Positions 8,752 to 16,150 of a stretch of 45,354 nucleotides of DNA are shown here, piece after piece. Every line of letters starts with the position of its first letter. Within the stretch, counting starts at the first letter, position 1. Below the pieces are notes generated by a model, which had not been told where the DNA came from, ran no database searches, and worked only from the letters and a program-made list of their open reading frames with translations. The translations under genes and the position numbers were made by a program. The DNA comes from an uncultured Hyphomicrobiales bacterium (lineage in GTDB: Bacteria > Pseudomonadota > Alphaproteobacteria > Rhizobiales > Ancalomicrobiaceae), in contig CAIYYN010000002.1 in the NCBI GenBank assembly GCA_903930435.1, positions 1-45,354 on the forward strand, written 5' to 3'.

Positions 8752-9401
8752 GCGGGGTGACCAGTTGCGACGTCAACGATTTCGTGCAGCTGACGGGCCG
8801 CTGCCGCCGGATCGACCGCTGCCATGATGGCCGAGACAACCGCGATCCCGGCAGGCCGCACAGCCATGACGGAAGCCGCGTTTGCCGCTCCGATGCCGCC
8901 AATCGCAACAACGGGCAGATGACTGAGGCCGACCATCGCCGCCAATCCGTCGGGGCCGATGGCCTTGCCCGCGTCGAGCTTCGTCGTCGTCCCGAACAGG
9001 GGGCCGGTTCCGATATAATCGACGGCTCCGAGCTGGTGCTGCGACGCCTGCCATTCAGCGGGGGACCCAACGGAGAGCCCGATGATCTTGTCAGGTCCGA
9101 GCATGGCGCGGGCGGCGAGCGGCTCGATATCGCTCTGGCCGAGATGGACACCGTCTGCATCGCAGGCGAGCGCCACATCAACCCGGTCATTGATAATGAG
9201 CGGAATGCCAAGCGGATGCAGCAGGGCCTTCAAACCCCGTGCTTCCTCGACAAAATCGCGACCCGTTGCTTCGGGCGAGCGTACTTGGACGAGCGTGACG
9301 CCACCTGCGACAGCCGCCTGGACGGTCTCAAACACGCCACGCGATCCCGCGAGGGTACGGTCGGTCACGAGATAAAGCCGGAGGTCAAGGTCTCTTGCCA
9401 T
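8748..9401 (-). CDS. thiE: thiamine phosphate synthase
   Basis: Joins HMP-PP from ThiD to thiazole phosphate from ThiM to make thiamine phosphate, releasing pyrophosphate. The 217-residue TIM barrel has the family motifs LYLVTDRTL, VQVRSPEATGRDF, PLIINDRVDVALACDADGVHLGQSD, DYIGTGPLFGTTTK and PVVAIGGIGAANA. I place the start at the ATG at 9401. The thiM stop and this start share one base in TGATG, and GGAG lies about ten bases upstream; a GTG one codon earlier is possible. It is the middle gene of thiM-thiE-thiD and overlaps both neighbours. The canonical de novo genes thiC, thiO, thiS and thiG are not in this window, so the operon is a salvage-plus-coupling set. Confidence 0.95.
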   Translation of the reverse strand: MARDLDLRLYLVTDRTLAGSRGVFETVQAAVAGGVTLVQVRSPEATGRDFVEEARGLKALLHPLGIPLIINDRVDVALACDADGVHLGQSDIEPLAARAMLGPDKIIGLSVGSPAEWQASQHQLGAVDYIGTGPLFGTTTKLDAGKAIGPDGLAAMVGLSHLPVVAIGGIGAANAASVMAVRPAGIAVVSAIMAAVDPAAAARQLHEIVDVATGHPA

Positions 9402-10288
9402 CACTGGATCTCCTCGACAGTGGTATGGGCGGCGATCTGGGTTTCTGATGACTGATAGAGTGCGTCGCAGAGTTCGACGGGCATATGCCCTGGACCATTC
9501 GGGCAGCGGTCGCCGGCGACCTTTCCCGCTGCGGCATAGGTCGCAAGAGCCGCAACGGCGGCCTCATAAGGCGGTGCGACGGCGGCGAAGGCGCCCACTG
9601 TTGCCGTCAGCGCGCAGCCAAGCGCCGTCGAAAGCGGCATCAACCCATGACCGCCAGTGATCCGGGCGATTCTGACGCCGTCGGTCACATAGTCAATTTC
9701 ACCGGTCATCGCGATGATTGCGCCCGAAGACGTCGCCAGCGCAACCGCCGCCGATAAGCCCTCGTCGGCTGAACTGAGCGAATCCACACCGCGCGACTTC
9801 GCCCCGGAACTGCCCGCAAGCGCCATGATCTCGCCCGCGTTGCCGCGAATGATGCTGGGGCGAAGGGCAAGCAGGTCGTTGGCGGTCTTGGTGCGCAGAC
9901 GCGTCGCTCCGCAGGCGACGGGATCGAGGATAAATGGCTTGGTGTGGGCAACGGCGGTTGCGGCGGCGAGCTTCATGCCCGAAATCCAGGCGGGTGACAA
10001 AGTGCCGATGTTGATGACCAGCGAATCGGTGAAGGCGCTGAATTCCTCGGTCTCTTCTGCCGCATGCACCATGGCAGGCGAAGCGCCGAGCGCCAGCAGC
10101 ACATTGGCCGAGATGGTCATCGCCACATAATTGGTGATGTTTTGCACAAGGGGCCGCCTGGCCCTGACGGCATCATGCAGGGCGGCAATATCGGTTGCGG
10201 ACAGGATTGAGGCCATCAGCACGCTCCGGTTTGTCCGGTTCACTGGCGATGGTGACAAGATGGGCGCGGGCAAAGCCGCGTCAGTCAT
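9401..10288 (-). CDS. thiM: hydroxyethylthiazole kinase
   Basis: Phosphorylates salvaged 4-methyl-5-(2-hydroxyethyl)thiazole to supply ThiE. The protein shows the ThiM hallmarks PLVQNITNYVAMTISANVLLALGASPAM, DPVACGATRLRT, IIRGNAGEIMALAG and the C-terminal GCALTATVGAFAAV motif with the catalytic Cys. From the ATG at 10288 it has 295 residues, about 24 more than most ThiM. I keep this start because GGAGGG in the riboswitch 3' end lies six bases upstream. An in-frame ATG at 10216 also has a good GGAG site and would give the usual length, so the first 24 residues (rich in Pro and Ser, not conserved to my knowledge) may or may not be made. First gene of the thi operon. Confidence 0.93.
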   Translation of the reverse strand: MTDAALPAPILSPSPVNRTNRSVLMASILSATDIAALHDAVRARRPLVQNITNYVAMTISANVLLALGASPAMVHAAEETEEFSAFTDSLVINIGTLSPAWISGMKLAAATAVAHTKPFILDPVACGATRLRTKTANDLLALRPSIIRGNAGEIMALAGSSGAKSRGVDSLSSADEGLSAAVALATSSGAIIAMTGEIDYVTDGVRIARITGGHGLMPLSTALGCALTATVGAFAAVAPPYEAAVAALATYAAAGKVAGDRCPNGPGHMPVELCDALYQSSETQIAAHTTVEEIQ

Positions 10289-10387
10289 CCCAATCCCTCC
10301 GCCGGAATGACCCGGATCAGGTTCGAGGAGTTGGCTGGCAGCCTCTCAGCCCGGCCGGACACGCGACCGCCGGGCACCCCCTTGAGA
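10288..10387 (-). promoter_or_regulatory. TPP riboswitch (THI element) controlling thiM-thiE-thiD
   Basis: Read on the minus strand this has the conserved core of thiamine-pyrophosphate riboswitches: GGGGTGCCC at the 5' side, GGGCTGAGAGG in P2/J3, and GAACCTGATCCGGGTCA with CCGGCGGAGGGA at the 3' side. P1 can form between UCUCAA (10387-10382) and UUGGGA (10293-10288). The thiM Shine-Dalgarno GGAGGG (10300-10295) is inside the aptamer, and the A of the ATG is the last base of P1. TPP binding should thus block ribosome access directly; no separate expression platform is visible. Confidence 0.95.
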
Positions 10388-10549
10388 TCGTGAAGTGTTA
10401 GGCCCGATTTCGGGCGTTGGCAAGTCCGGGGCTGAGGGGGGGCAGTCCGAGTCCTGAAGCAACTCATCCGCACCATGAGTCTTTGATCGCAATTGAGTGG
10501 ATCATTGGCGATTCCGCATAGCAGAAGTGCGCAAAAAGTCAGCAAATCG

Positions 10550-11566
10550 ATGATTTCGTCCACGAAATCGCAAGCATTTTACCGTATACGAGACTGTATC
10601 AACATCGTTCAGTCGAGTGTTCTCATCGTGCAGCCCCTCCTTGGCATCGGCCTGAAGCTGGTCTCGGTCTTTGTATTTGCCATCATGATTGTGCTGGTGA
10701 AACAGACGGGCGGCCATGTGCCAGTCGGTGAAATCGTGTTTTTTCGCAGCCTCTTGGCTCTGGTGCCAGTGCTCATTTACGTGACATGGAACCGGGAGCT
10801 GAAGGCGGCGACCAGGACGCATCGCCCTGTCGGACATCTGTTCCGGGCCTTTTTCGGTGTCACATCGATGGCGCTCTGGTTTGGTGCCTTTGCTCGGCTT
10901 CCGATTGCTGACGCACTGGCGATTTCTTATGCAGCGCCTTTGGTAACTGTCGCGCTTGCTGCGATCATGTTGGGCGAAGTCGTGAAACTGCATCGCTGGG
11001 GCGCCGTTGCTCTCGGATTTTCGGGCGTCATCGTCATCCTGTCGCCCCATCTATCTGACCTGAGCCGCATCGGGACCGATGCCGGGGCTACCGGCGCGGC
11101 GATGGCCTTCGGTTCCGCCCTGTTCATGTCGCTGGCCGCCGTCCAGACGTCTGAACTGACGCGGACGGAACGGACCGGCACGATCGTCGTGTTCTTCTCG
11201 TTCTTCAGTGCAGTTCTCTCGCTGACGACAGTCCCGTTCGGCTGGGTCATGCCGACCAATCTCGAGCTTGTCTGCCTCGTGCTCGCGGGTCTGATCGGTG
11301 GCGTCGGTCAGATCCTGCTGACGTCGAGCTATCGTTTCGCGAAGGCGTCGACCATCGCACCGCTCGAATATTCGTCCATGATCTGGGCGATCATCTTCGG
11401 CTTCTGGATATTCGGTGAGGTTCCCGGCTTCACGGTGGCCATCGGAACACTCATCGTGATTGGATCCGGGTTGCTGATTGTCATTCGCGAGCGCAGCGAG
11501 CAGAAGGCAGCCGAGGAAAAGGCCGGTCTTCATATGCCAGTCCCGCAATTGCGCGCGGCTGGCTGA
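10550..11566 (+). CDS. DMT-family (EamA domain) transporter
   Basis: Inner-membrane carrier of the drug/metabolite transporter superfamily with two EamA repeats and about ten membrane segments, e.g. LKLVSVFVFAIMIVLVK, IVFFRSLLALVPVLIYV, ALAISYAAPLVTVALAAIML and WGAVALGFSGVIVILSP in the first half. The conserved FFRSL and GE...RWGAVALGF features agree with the EamA fold. Substrate is unknown; paralogues export amino acids, purines or S-adenosylmethionine-type metabolites. The start is uncertain: the frame is open from a TTG at 10493, the first ATG is at 10550, and a GTG at 10628 would place the first helix at the N-terminus and give 312 residues. None has a strong ribosome binding site. It is divergent from the riboswitch-controlled thi operon. 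Confidence 0.88.
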   Translation: MISSTKSQAFYRIRDCINIVQSSVLIVQPLLGIGLKLVSVFVFAIMIVLVKQTGGHVPVGEIVFFRSLLALVPVLIYVTWNRELKAATRTHRPVGHLFRAFFGVTSMALWFGAFARLPIADALAISYAAPLVTVALAAIMLGEVVKLHRWGAVALGFSGVIVILSPHLSDLSRIGTDAGATGAAMAFGSALFMSLAAVQTSELTRTERTGTIVVFFSFFSAVLSLTTVPFGWVMPTNLELVCLVLAGLIGGVGQILLTSSYRFAKASTIAPLEYSSMIWAIIFGFWIFGEVPGFTVAIGTLIVIGSGLLIVIRERSEQKAAEEKAGLHMPVPQLRAAG

Positions 11567-11669
11567 TCCCCTTGCCCCTGTGCCGGTGTGATTGACGGCT
11601 GGCGATCACCAGTCACACAATCGTTGGCTTGGCGCTCTAGGCTCGGCGCGGTAGACATTGACCCGACGC

Positions 11670-12311
11670 ATGAGTCGCGAGATCGAATTCCAGATGACGA
11701 CATATCCCGTCGATGCGGCCAATGATGATGGCATCCGGCTTGGACCTGGAGCCATGGTTCTGGTTGTCGGCCCATCGGGCGCTGGCAAGGACACGCTGAT
11801 CCGGCTCGCGCGCTCCCATTTTAACGACGGCACATCCGTGCTTTTTCCAACCCGGCTGATCACGCGGGGTCCCGATACCCATGAGGATCACGAGCCCGTC
11901 AGCGCTGCTGATCTGGCTGGCCTTGTTGCCAGCGATCAGGTAGCCATGCACTGGCAGGCACATGGTCTCGATTACGCGGTGCCTGTTTCTGCGGATAAAG
12001 CCGTCGCAGCAAGCAAGGTCGTGGTCGTCAATGTGTCACGCCGGGTGATTCCGGTCGCCTTGACCAAATACAAGCGGACCGTCGTCGTCTTCGTCACTGC
12101 GCCCGCCGATGTTCTCGCCGGACGTCTTCGTCAGCGTGGACGTGAGACGACCGACGATGTGGCAAGCCGACTCGCTCGCAGTGCAAGCGACGCCTTGCCA
12201 TTGGCCCCCGAACTGGTCGTGATCCAGAACATCGGCGAGCCCGAAATTGCGGCTGGGAAACTGATCGACCTGATCGAGAGCCTCGTCATACAGTCCCGTC
12301 CGGCGGGCTGA
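11670..12311 (+). CDS. phnN: ribose 1,5-bisphosphate phosphokinase PhnN
   Basis: Converts ribose 1,5-bisphosphate to PRPP with ATP, the last step of C-P lyase phosphonate breakdown and an alternative PRPP route. The 213-residue protein has a guanylate-kinase-like P-loop, GPSGAGKD at 34-41, then FPTRLITRGPD, the HWQAHGLDYAVP substrate region, and RLRQRGRETTDDVASRLARS, the PhnN lid motif. The frame is open from a TTG at 11658, but ATG at 11670 or 11694 is the likelier start. No other phn genes (phnGHIJKLM) are in the window, so this is an orphan copy here; the C-P lyase operon may be elsewhere, or PhnN may serve PRPP supply. Confidence 0.88.
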   Translation: MSREIEFQMTTYPVDAANDDGIRLGPGAMVLVVGPSGAGKDTLIRLARSHFNDGTSVLFPTRLITRGPDTHEDHEPVSAADLAGLVASDQVAMHWQAHGLDYAVPVSADKAVAASKVVVVNVSRRVIPVALTKYKRTVVVFVTAPADVLAGRLRQRGRETTDDVASRLARSASDALPLAPELVVIQNIGEPEIAAGKLIDLIESLVIQSRPAG

Positions 12312-12378
12312 CTGTTAGAACTTTGCCACAGCATAAGACATTGTTTTAACGCTAACAGTTGGCTCTTGAACAAAACTC

Positions 12379-12395
12379 TTGCTGCACTGCAGCAA
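12379..12395. promoter_or_regulatory. Palindrome TTGCTGCACTGCAGCAA, candidate PhaR/AniA-type operator
   Basis: A perfect 8+1+8 inverted repeat lies 66 bases upstream of the small gene starting at 12461. Its core CTGC-N3-GCAG matches the pattern described for the polyhydroxyalkanoate regulator PhaR of alphaproteobacteria, as far as I recall. The palindrome itself is plainly seen; the identity of the regulator is inferred. Confidence 0.5.
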
Positions 12396-12460
12396 AAGCG
12401 GCATCATATAGCCCAAAGTAGACGTGTTCTGCGTTGAGAACATGCTTGAGAGACAAGACC

Positions 12461-12787
12461 ATGACAGCCGCCTGGAATACAAAATATGGACCGCGCCGCG
12501 TGCGCCACGATCCCCCGGATCTCTCGGAGGCGATTGCCGCCGCGCAAGGGCTGACCGATGATATCGAAGGTCAGGTCGAGATCGCCGCGCAATTGATGGA
12601 CATGCCGATTGAAACGGTCCGGGCCGAAATGGCGCGCCTTGATGCGGAAGAGAAGGCAGCCGCTGCGGCGGCGAAGAAGTCACGCACCCTGACGATCTCG
12701 GCTCCGCGCCGGGGAGGCCAGACGCAGGCCGTCGTGGTTGAGCATCGCAACACGCGCCGCCCGATCCGCCGGGTCTATGACGTCTGA
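12461..12787 (+). CDS. conserved hypothetical protein of Hyphomicrobiales
   Basis: A 108-residue soluble protein with no domain I can name. It begins MTAAWNTKYGPRRVRHDPP, has an alpha-helical middle (LSEAIAAAQGLTDDIEGQVEIAAQLMDMPIETVRAEM), an Ala/Lys-rich linker, and a basic C-terminus with TISAPRRGGQTQAVVVEHRNTRRPIRRVYDV. I believe similar short proteins occur widely in rhizobia. The start is the ATG at 12461, which has GAGAG about 8 bases upstream; the frame extends 27 bases further back. A striking palindrome (12379-12395) lies in the upstream region. The basic tail could contact nucleic acid, but that is a guess. Confidence 0.75.
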   Translation: MTAAWNTKYGPRRVRHDPPDLSEAIAAAQGLTDDIEGQVEIAAQLMDMPIETVRAEMARLDAEEKAAAAAAKKSRTLTISAPRRGGQTQAVVVEHRNTRRPIRRVYDV

Positions 12788-12817
12788 CCCGTTGACGATC
12801 GGATTACCGAGGTTGCG

Positions 12818-12852
12818 CTAAAAATGAGGCCGGCGACCCGAAGGTGCCGACC
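12818..12852 (-). terminator. Intrinsic terminator of the FAH-family gene
   Basis: On the minus strand a GC-rich hairpin with arms GGTCGGCACC and GGTCGCCGGCC closes on a UUCG tetraloop and is followed by TCATTTTTAG. It starts 26 bases after the stop codon of the gene at 12879-13724. The upstream plus-strand gene ends at 12787, so the hairpin may serve both directions. Confidence 0.65.
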
Positions 12853-12878
12853 CCATCCAAATCAGTTGAATTGCGAGA

Positions 12879-13724
12879 TTACTTGTAAGCAATGCAGGTC
12901 TGGTGCTGTTCGCCGAGACCTTCGATGCCCAGATGCATGGTATCGCTGACCTTCAGATAGATCGGAGGCTTGAAGCCCATGCCGACACCCGGGGGCGTAC
13001 CGGTGGTTATGACGTCACCCGGCTGCATCAGCATGAATTTCGAGACGTAGGACACGATGAACGCCGCGCCGAAGATCATGGTCGCGGTATTGCCCGTCTG
13101 GATACGCTTGCCGTTGACATCCAGGAACATGGACAGCGACTGGACATTCGGGATCTCGTCCGGCGTCACGAGCCAGGGGCCGAGCGGTCCAAAGCCCGGA
13201 GCGGACTTGCCCTTGGTCCACTGACCCGTGCCTTCGGTCTGCCAGGCGCGCTCGGAAATGTCGTTACACACGGCGTAACCGGCGACATAGTTCAGCGCGT
13301 CGGCTTCCGAGACCTGGTAGCAGTCCTTGCCGATGACGATGGCGAGTTCGACTTCCCAGTCAGACTTTTCAGAACCCGGCGGAATCACGACATCATCATT
13401 GGGACCTGCCAGCGTTGACGGGGCCTTGTTGAAGATGATGGGTTCCTTCGGGATCGGCAGATTGCTCTCCGCCGCGTGGTCTGCGTAATTCAGGCCAATG
13501 GCGATGAAATTGTTGACACGACCAACGACCGGTCCGAGGCGGCTGCCTGCGGGGGCCATTGGCAGGCTCGAGACATCGACGCCCCGGATCTTGTTGATCG
13601 CATCGACGGAAACACCGGCGTCAACAAAATCGGCTGTCACGCCGCTCAGGTCGCGGATCGCGCCATTGGCATCCACGATACCGGGTTTTTCGGCACCCTT
13701 GGCACCAAACCGAACAAGTTTCAT
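12879..13724 (-). CDS. fumarylacetoacetate hydrolase-family enzyme
   Basis: Soluble metal-dependent hydrolase/lyase/isomerase of the FAH superfamily, acting on 2-oxo-dicarboxylate-like compounds. The 281 residues show the N-terminal cap domain, then GLNYADHAAE (His83 region), PIIFNKAPSTLAGPNDDVVIPP, and the metal-binding set SDWEVELAIVIGKD (Glu124, Glu126) with Asp155 in CNDISERAWQ. TTGTPPGVGMGFKPP near the C-terminus is also typical. Homologues of this layout act as ureidoglycolate lyases or 2,4-diketo-3-deoxy-L-fuconate hydrolases, but the family members cannot be separated by eye, so no gene symbol is given. It is divergent from an MFS gene (13999), which might carry a related carboxylic acid. 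Confidence 0.9.
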   Translation of the reverse strand: MKLVRFGAKGAEKPGIVDANGAIRDLSGVTADFVDAGVSVDAINKIRGVDVSSLPMAPAGSRLGPVVGRVNNFIAIGLNYADHAAESNLPIPKEPIIFNKAPSTLAGPNDDVVIPPGSEKSDWEVELAIVIGKDCYQVSEADALNYVAGYAVCNDISERAWQTEGTGQWTKGKSAPGFGPLGPWLVTPDEIPNVQSLSMFLDVNGKRIQTGNTATMIFGAAFIVSYVSKFMLMQPGDVITTGTPPGVGMGFKPPIYLKVSDTMHLGIEGLGEQHQTCIAYK

Positions 13725-13998
13725 TCCTCGGACTCCTCGCCGTTTCTGATTGGGACCGCGCAGGGGCCAAATTGCCTTGGACCACTGACGGAAAGCCGTG
13801 CGTGTTGGGATCTCAGCACCCGCGTCTTTTCGCGCGTGACTATGCGTGACATGTTAGTGAAGCGCAACAGCTGGCCGGGCGCTCCTTGCGGGCGTGATCT
13901 GCGCTAAATGCAGAGCTGGACTGTGGCTTGATACATCATCCGATACGGCGACGCGATGATGGGGTACTGATGGATCTCCGCCGAGGTTTTACGAGGTC

Positions 13999-15240
13999 AT
14001 GAAGGTGAGTTCTGGTCTTGTGAGACCCTTCGGCTACGAAGAGGCGCTTGATTCGCCGGCCGGCTGGCGCGTGGTCGGCGGGGCGCACGCAGTGACGGCG
14101 GTGACCTTCGGGTCAGCCTACGCCTTTTCTGCGCTGTTTCCGGCCCTTGCCACCGAGTTCAATGCGTCCCGGGGCGAAACGTCGCTGATTTTCTCGATGG
14201 CTGCCGTGACCTACTACTGGCTGGGCGCTCTCGCCGGGCCATTGGCTGACCGGTTTCCTACCCGCGCTATTGTTCTCGTCGGCATGATCGCCCTGATCCT
14301 CGGGCATATTGGTGCCAGTTTTGCCGGGTCACTTCCCTTTCTTTACGCCTCCTACGGGCTTGGTGTGGGGGTTGGTATCGGCTTATCGTATGTTCCGGCG
14401 ATCGGGGCCGTGCAATCCTGGTTTCTGGTCAAGCGCAGCCGGGCGTCTGGCGTGGCGACGGCTGGCCTCGGAATCGGGACCTTGATCCTGCCGCTCTGTG
14501 TCGGGCAGTTGTTGCCGTTTCTGGGCTGGCGTCTGTGCCTGATCGCGATTGCCTGTGTGATCGGACTTGTCGGATTGCCCGCGGCGCTGGTCTTGCGCAA
14601 ACGCGGTGAGGGCGGGGGAAGCGCAAGCGCCTCGGGAGATCGGCCAGGCGGCGGGCCGTCGCCACTCACCGCCTGGCAGACGCCGCAATTCATCCGCTAT
14701 TATCTGGCCATGGCGCTGGCATCGGTGCCGACTTTCGTTGCCTATGTTCACATTGTGCCATCAGCGCGTGACCTCGGCGTACCGCTGGAGGCCGCAACCG
14801 TGCTGATCGGGATCATCGGCATCGGAAATATTTTCGGGCGGTTTGTGTTGGCCGGATTGGGTGACAGGTTTGGTCGGATACGACTTCTCGCAGCGCTCAC
14901 GCTCGCAGTTGCCGGTTCCTTCGTGATCTGGGCGACAGCGACGGGATTTAGTCAGCTTGCCATTTTTGCGGTCGTGTTCGGCATGAGCTATGGCGGTACG
15001 GTGGGACTTTATCCTGCTGTTGCAACGGATCTTTTTGGATCGCGACACATCGGGTCGATGATTGGCTATCTCTATACGTCCGTCGGTTTTGCCGCGTTGG
15101 TGGGGCCGTCCCTGGCCGGTTTCACATTCGATTTTACAGGCAGCTACCGCGCGCCGATCGTTATTTGCATCGTGATTTCGGTTGTTGCCGCCGGACTTGC
15201 CGCTCAGCTGCAATCGCCACAACCAGACGTATCGGGTTGA
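13999..15240 (+). CDS. MFS transporter (monocarboxylate/oxalate-formate antiporter-like)
   Basis: Inner-membrane major facilitator with 12 predicted helices in 413 residues. The loop 2-3 signature GPLADRFPTRAIVLVG and its second-half counterpart LAGLGDRFGRIRLL are both present, as are GVGVGIGLSYVPAIGAVQSWF and the helix 5 GVATAGLGIGTLILP motif. This arrangement resembles carriers of the oxalate/formate and monocarboxylate group; the substrate is not known. The central loop (about 195-225) is rich in Gly and Ser. Start at the ATG at 13999, with GAGG five bases upstream. It is divergent from the FAH-family gene across 274 bases, a common context for aromatic or organic acid use. Confidence 0.88.
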   Translation: MKVSSGLVRPFGYEEALDSPAGWRVVGGAHAVTAVTFGSAYAFSALFPALATEFNASRGETSLIFSMAAVTYYWLGALAGPLADRFPTRAIVLVGMIALILGHIGASFAGSLPFLYASYGLGVGVGIGLSYVPAIGAVQSWFLVKRSRASGVATAGLGIGTLILPLCVGQLLPFLGWRLCLIAIACVIGLVGLPAALVLRKRGEGGGSASASGDRPGGGPSPLTAWQTPQFIRYYLAMALASVPTFVAYVHIVPSARDLGVPLEAATVLIGIIGIGNIFGRFVLAGLGDRFGRIRLLAALTLAVAGSFVIWATATGFSQLAIFAVVFGMSYGGTVGLYPAVATDLFGSRHIGSMIGYLYTSVGFAALVGPSLAGFTFDFTGSYRAPIVICIVISVVAAGLAAQLQSPQPDVSG

Positions 15241-15346
15241 CGGAGCGGGGGCACTTCTGTGAAACTTGTGTCTGCCCGTCATAATTTGGATATCTGAATC
15301 GTGTTGATGAGCGAAACCCGATGACACTGGTATCTGGAGCCCGCAC

Positions 15347-16150
15347 ATGACGGACACCACGGAGCCGAGGCACTACCGGGCCCTGTTCCTTTCGGACGTT
15401 CACTTGGGCACGCGTGGTTGTCAGGCAGAATTGCTACTCGATTTCCTCCGCGTCCATGACGCAGAGACGATTTATCTCGTCGGCGATATCGTCGACGGCT
15501 GGCGCCTGAAGCGGTCGTGGTACTGGCCGCAGTCGCACAATGACGTCGTGCAGAAGATCCTGCGCAAGGGCCGCAAGGGCTCGCGGATCGTCTATCTGCC
15601 CGGCAATCACGATGAATTCCTGCGTGACTATCTTGGTTCGCATTTTGGCGTTGTCGAGGTTGTCGACAGCCTCGTGCACGAGGGCGTCGATGGCAAGCGC
15701 ATGCTGGTCATCCACGGCGATCAGTTTGACGTCGTGGTTCGGCATGCCCGCTGGCTCGCGTTCCTGGGCGATTGGGCCTATACGGCAGCCCTTGGCTTCA
15801 ACACGATCTTCAACGGCGTCCGTCGCAGGATGGGCTTTTCCTATTGGTCGTTGTCGGCCTGGGCGAAGCTGAAGGTGAAGAATGCGGTGAGTTTCATTGG
15901 CAGCTTCGAAAAGACCCTCGCTGCTGAAGCCAAGAAGTTTGGTGCAGATGGCGTTGTTTGTGGTCATATCCACCACGCGGCCATGCATGATGACTTCGGT
16001 GTTCGCTATTTCAACACCGGCGACTGGGTTGAAAGCTGCACGGCTATCGTCGAACATCACGACGGGCGCTACGAGATCGTCCAGTGGACGATGCCCGCTG
16101 AAGCAGCCCGCACGGCTTCGGCTTCCAGTGAGGCGCGCGCGGCTGCATGA
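15347..16150 (+). CDS. LpxH-like metallophosphoesterase (UDP-2,3-diacylglucosamine diphosphatase family)
   Basis: Calcineurin-type phosphoesterase with all five metal motifs: SDVHL (Asp17, His19), GDIVDGW (Asp47), PGNHDE (Asn87, His88), IHGDQFD and CGHIHH (206-210). It is cytoplasmic or membrane-peripheral, with no signal peptide. Automatic annotation often calls such proteins LpxH, but many Hyphomicrobiales carry out the UDP-diacylglucosamine step with LpxI. The next gene is a glycosyltransferase overlapping by four bases (ATGA). I therefore think this is a paralogue acting in a glycolipid or glycan-lipid route, perhaps hydrolysing a diphosphate or phosphate ester. 267 residues; the last 20 are Ala-rich and probably flexible. 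Confidence 0.85.
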   Translation: MTDTTEPRHYRALFLSDVHLGTRGCQAELLLDFLRVHDAETIYLVGDIVDGWRLKRSWYWPQSHNDVVQKILRKGRKGSRIVYLPGNHDEFLRDYLGSHFGVVEVVDSLVHEGVDGKRMLVIHGDQFDVVVRHARWLAFLGDWAYTAALGFNTIFNGVRRRMGFSYWSLSAWAKLKVKNAVSFIGSFEKTLAAEAKKFGADGVVCGHIHHAAMHDDFGVRYFNTGDWVESCTAIVEHHDGRYEIVQWTMPAEAARTASASSEARAAA

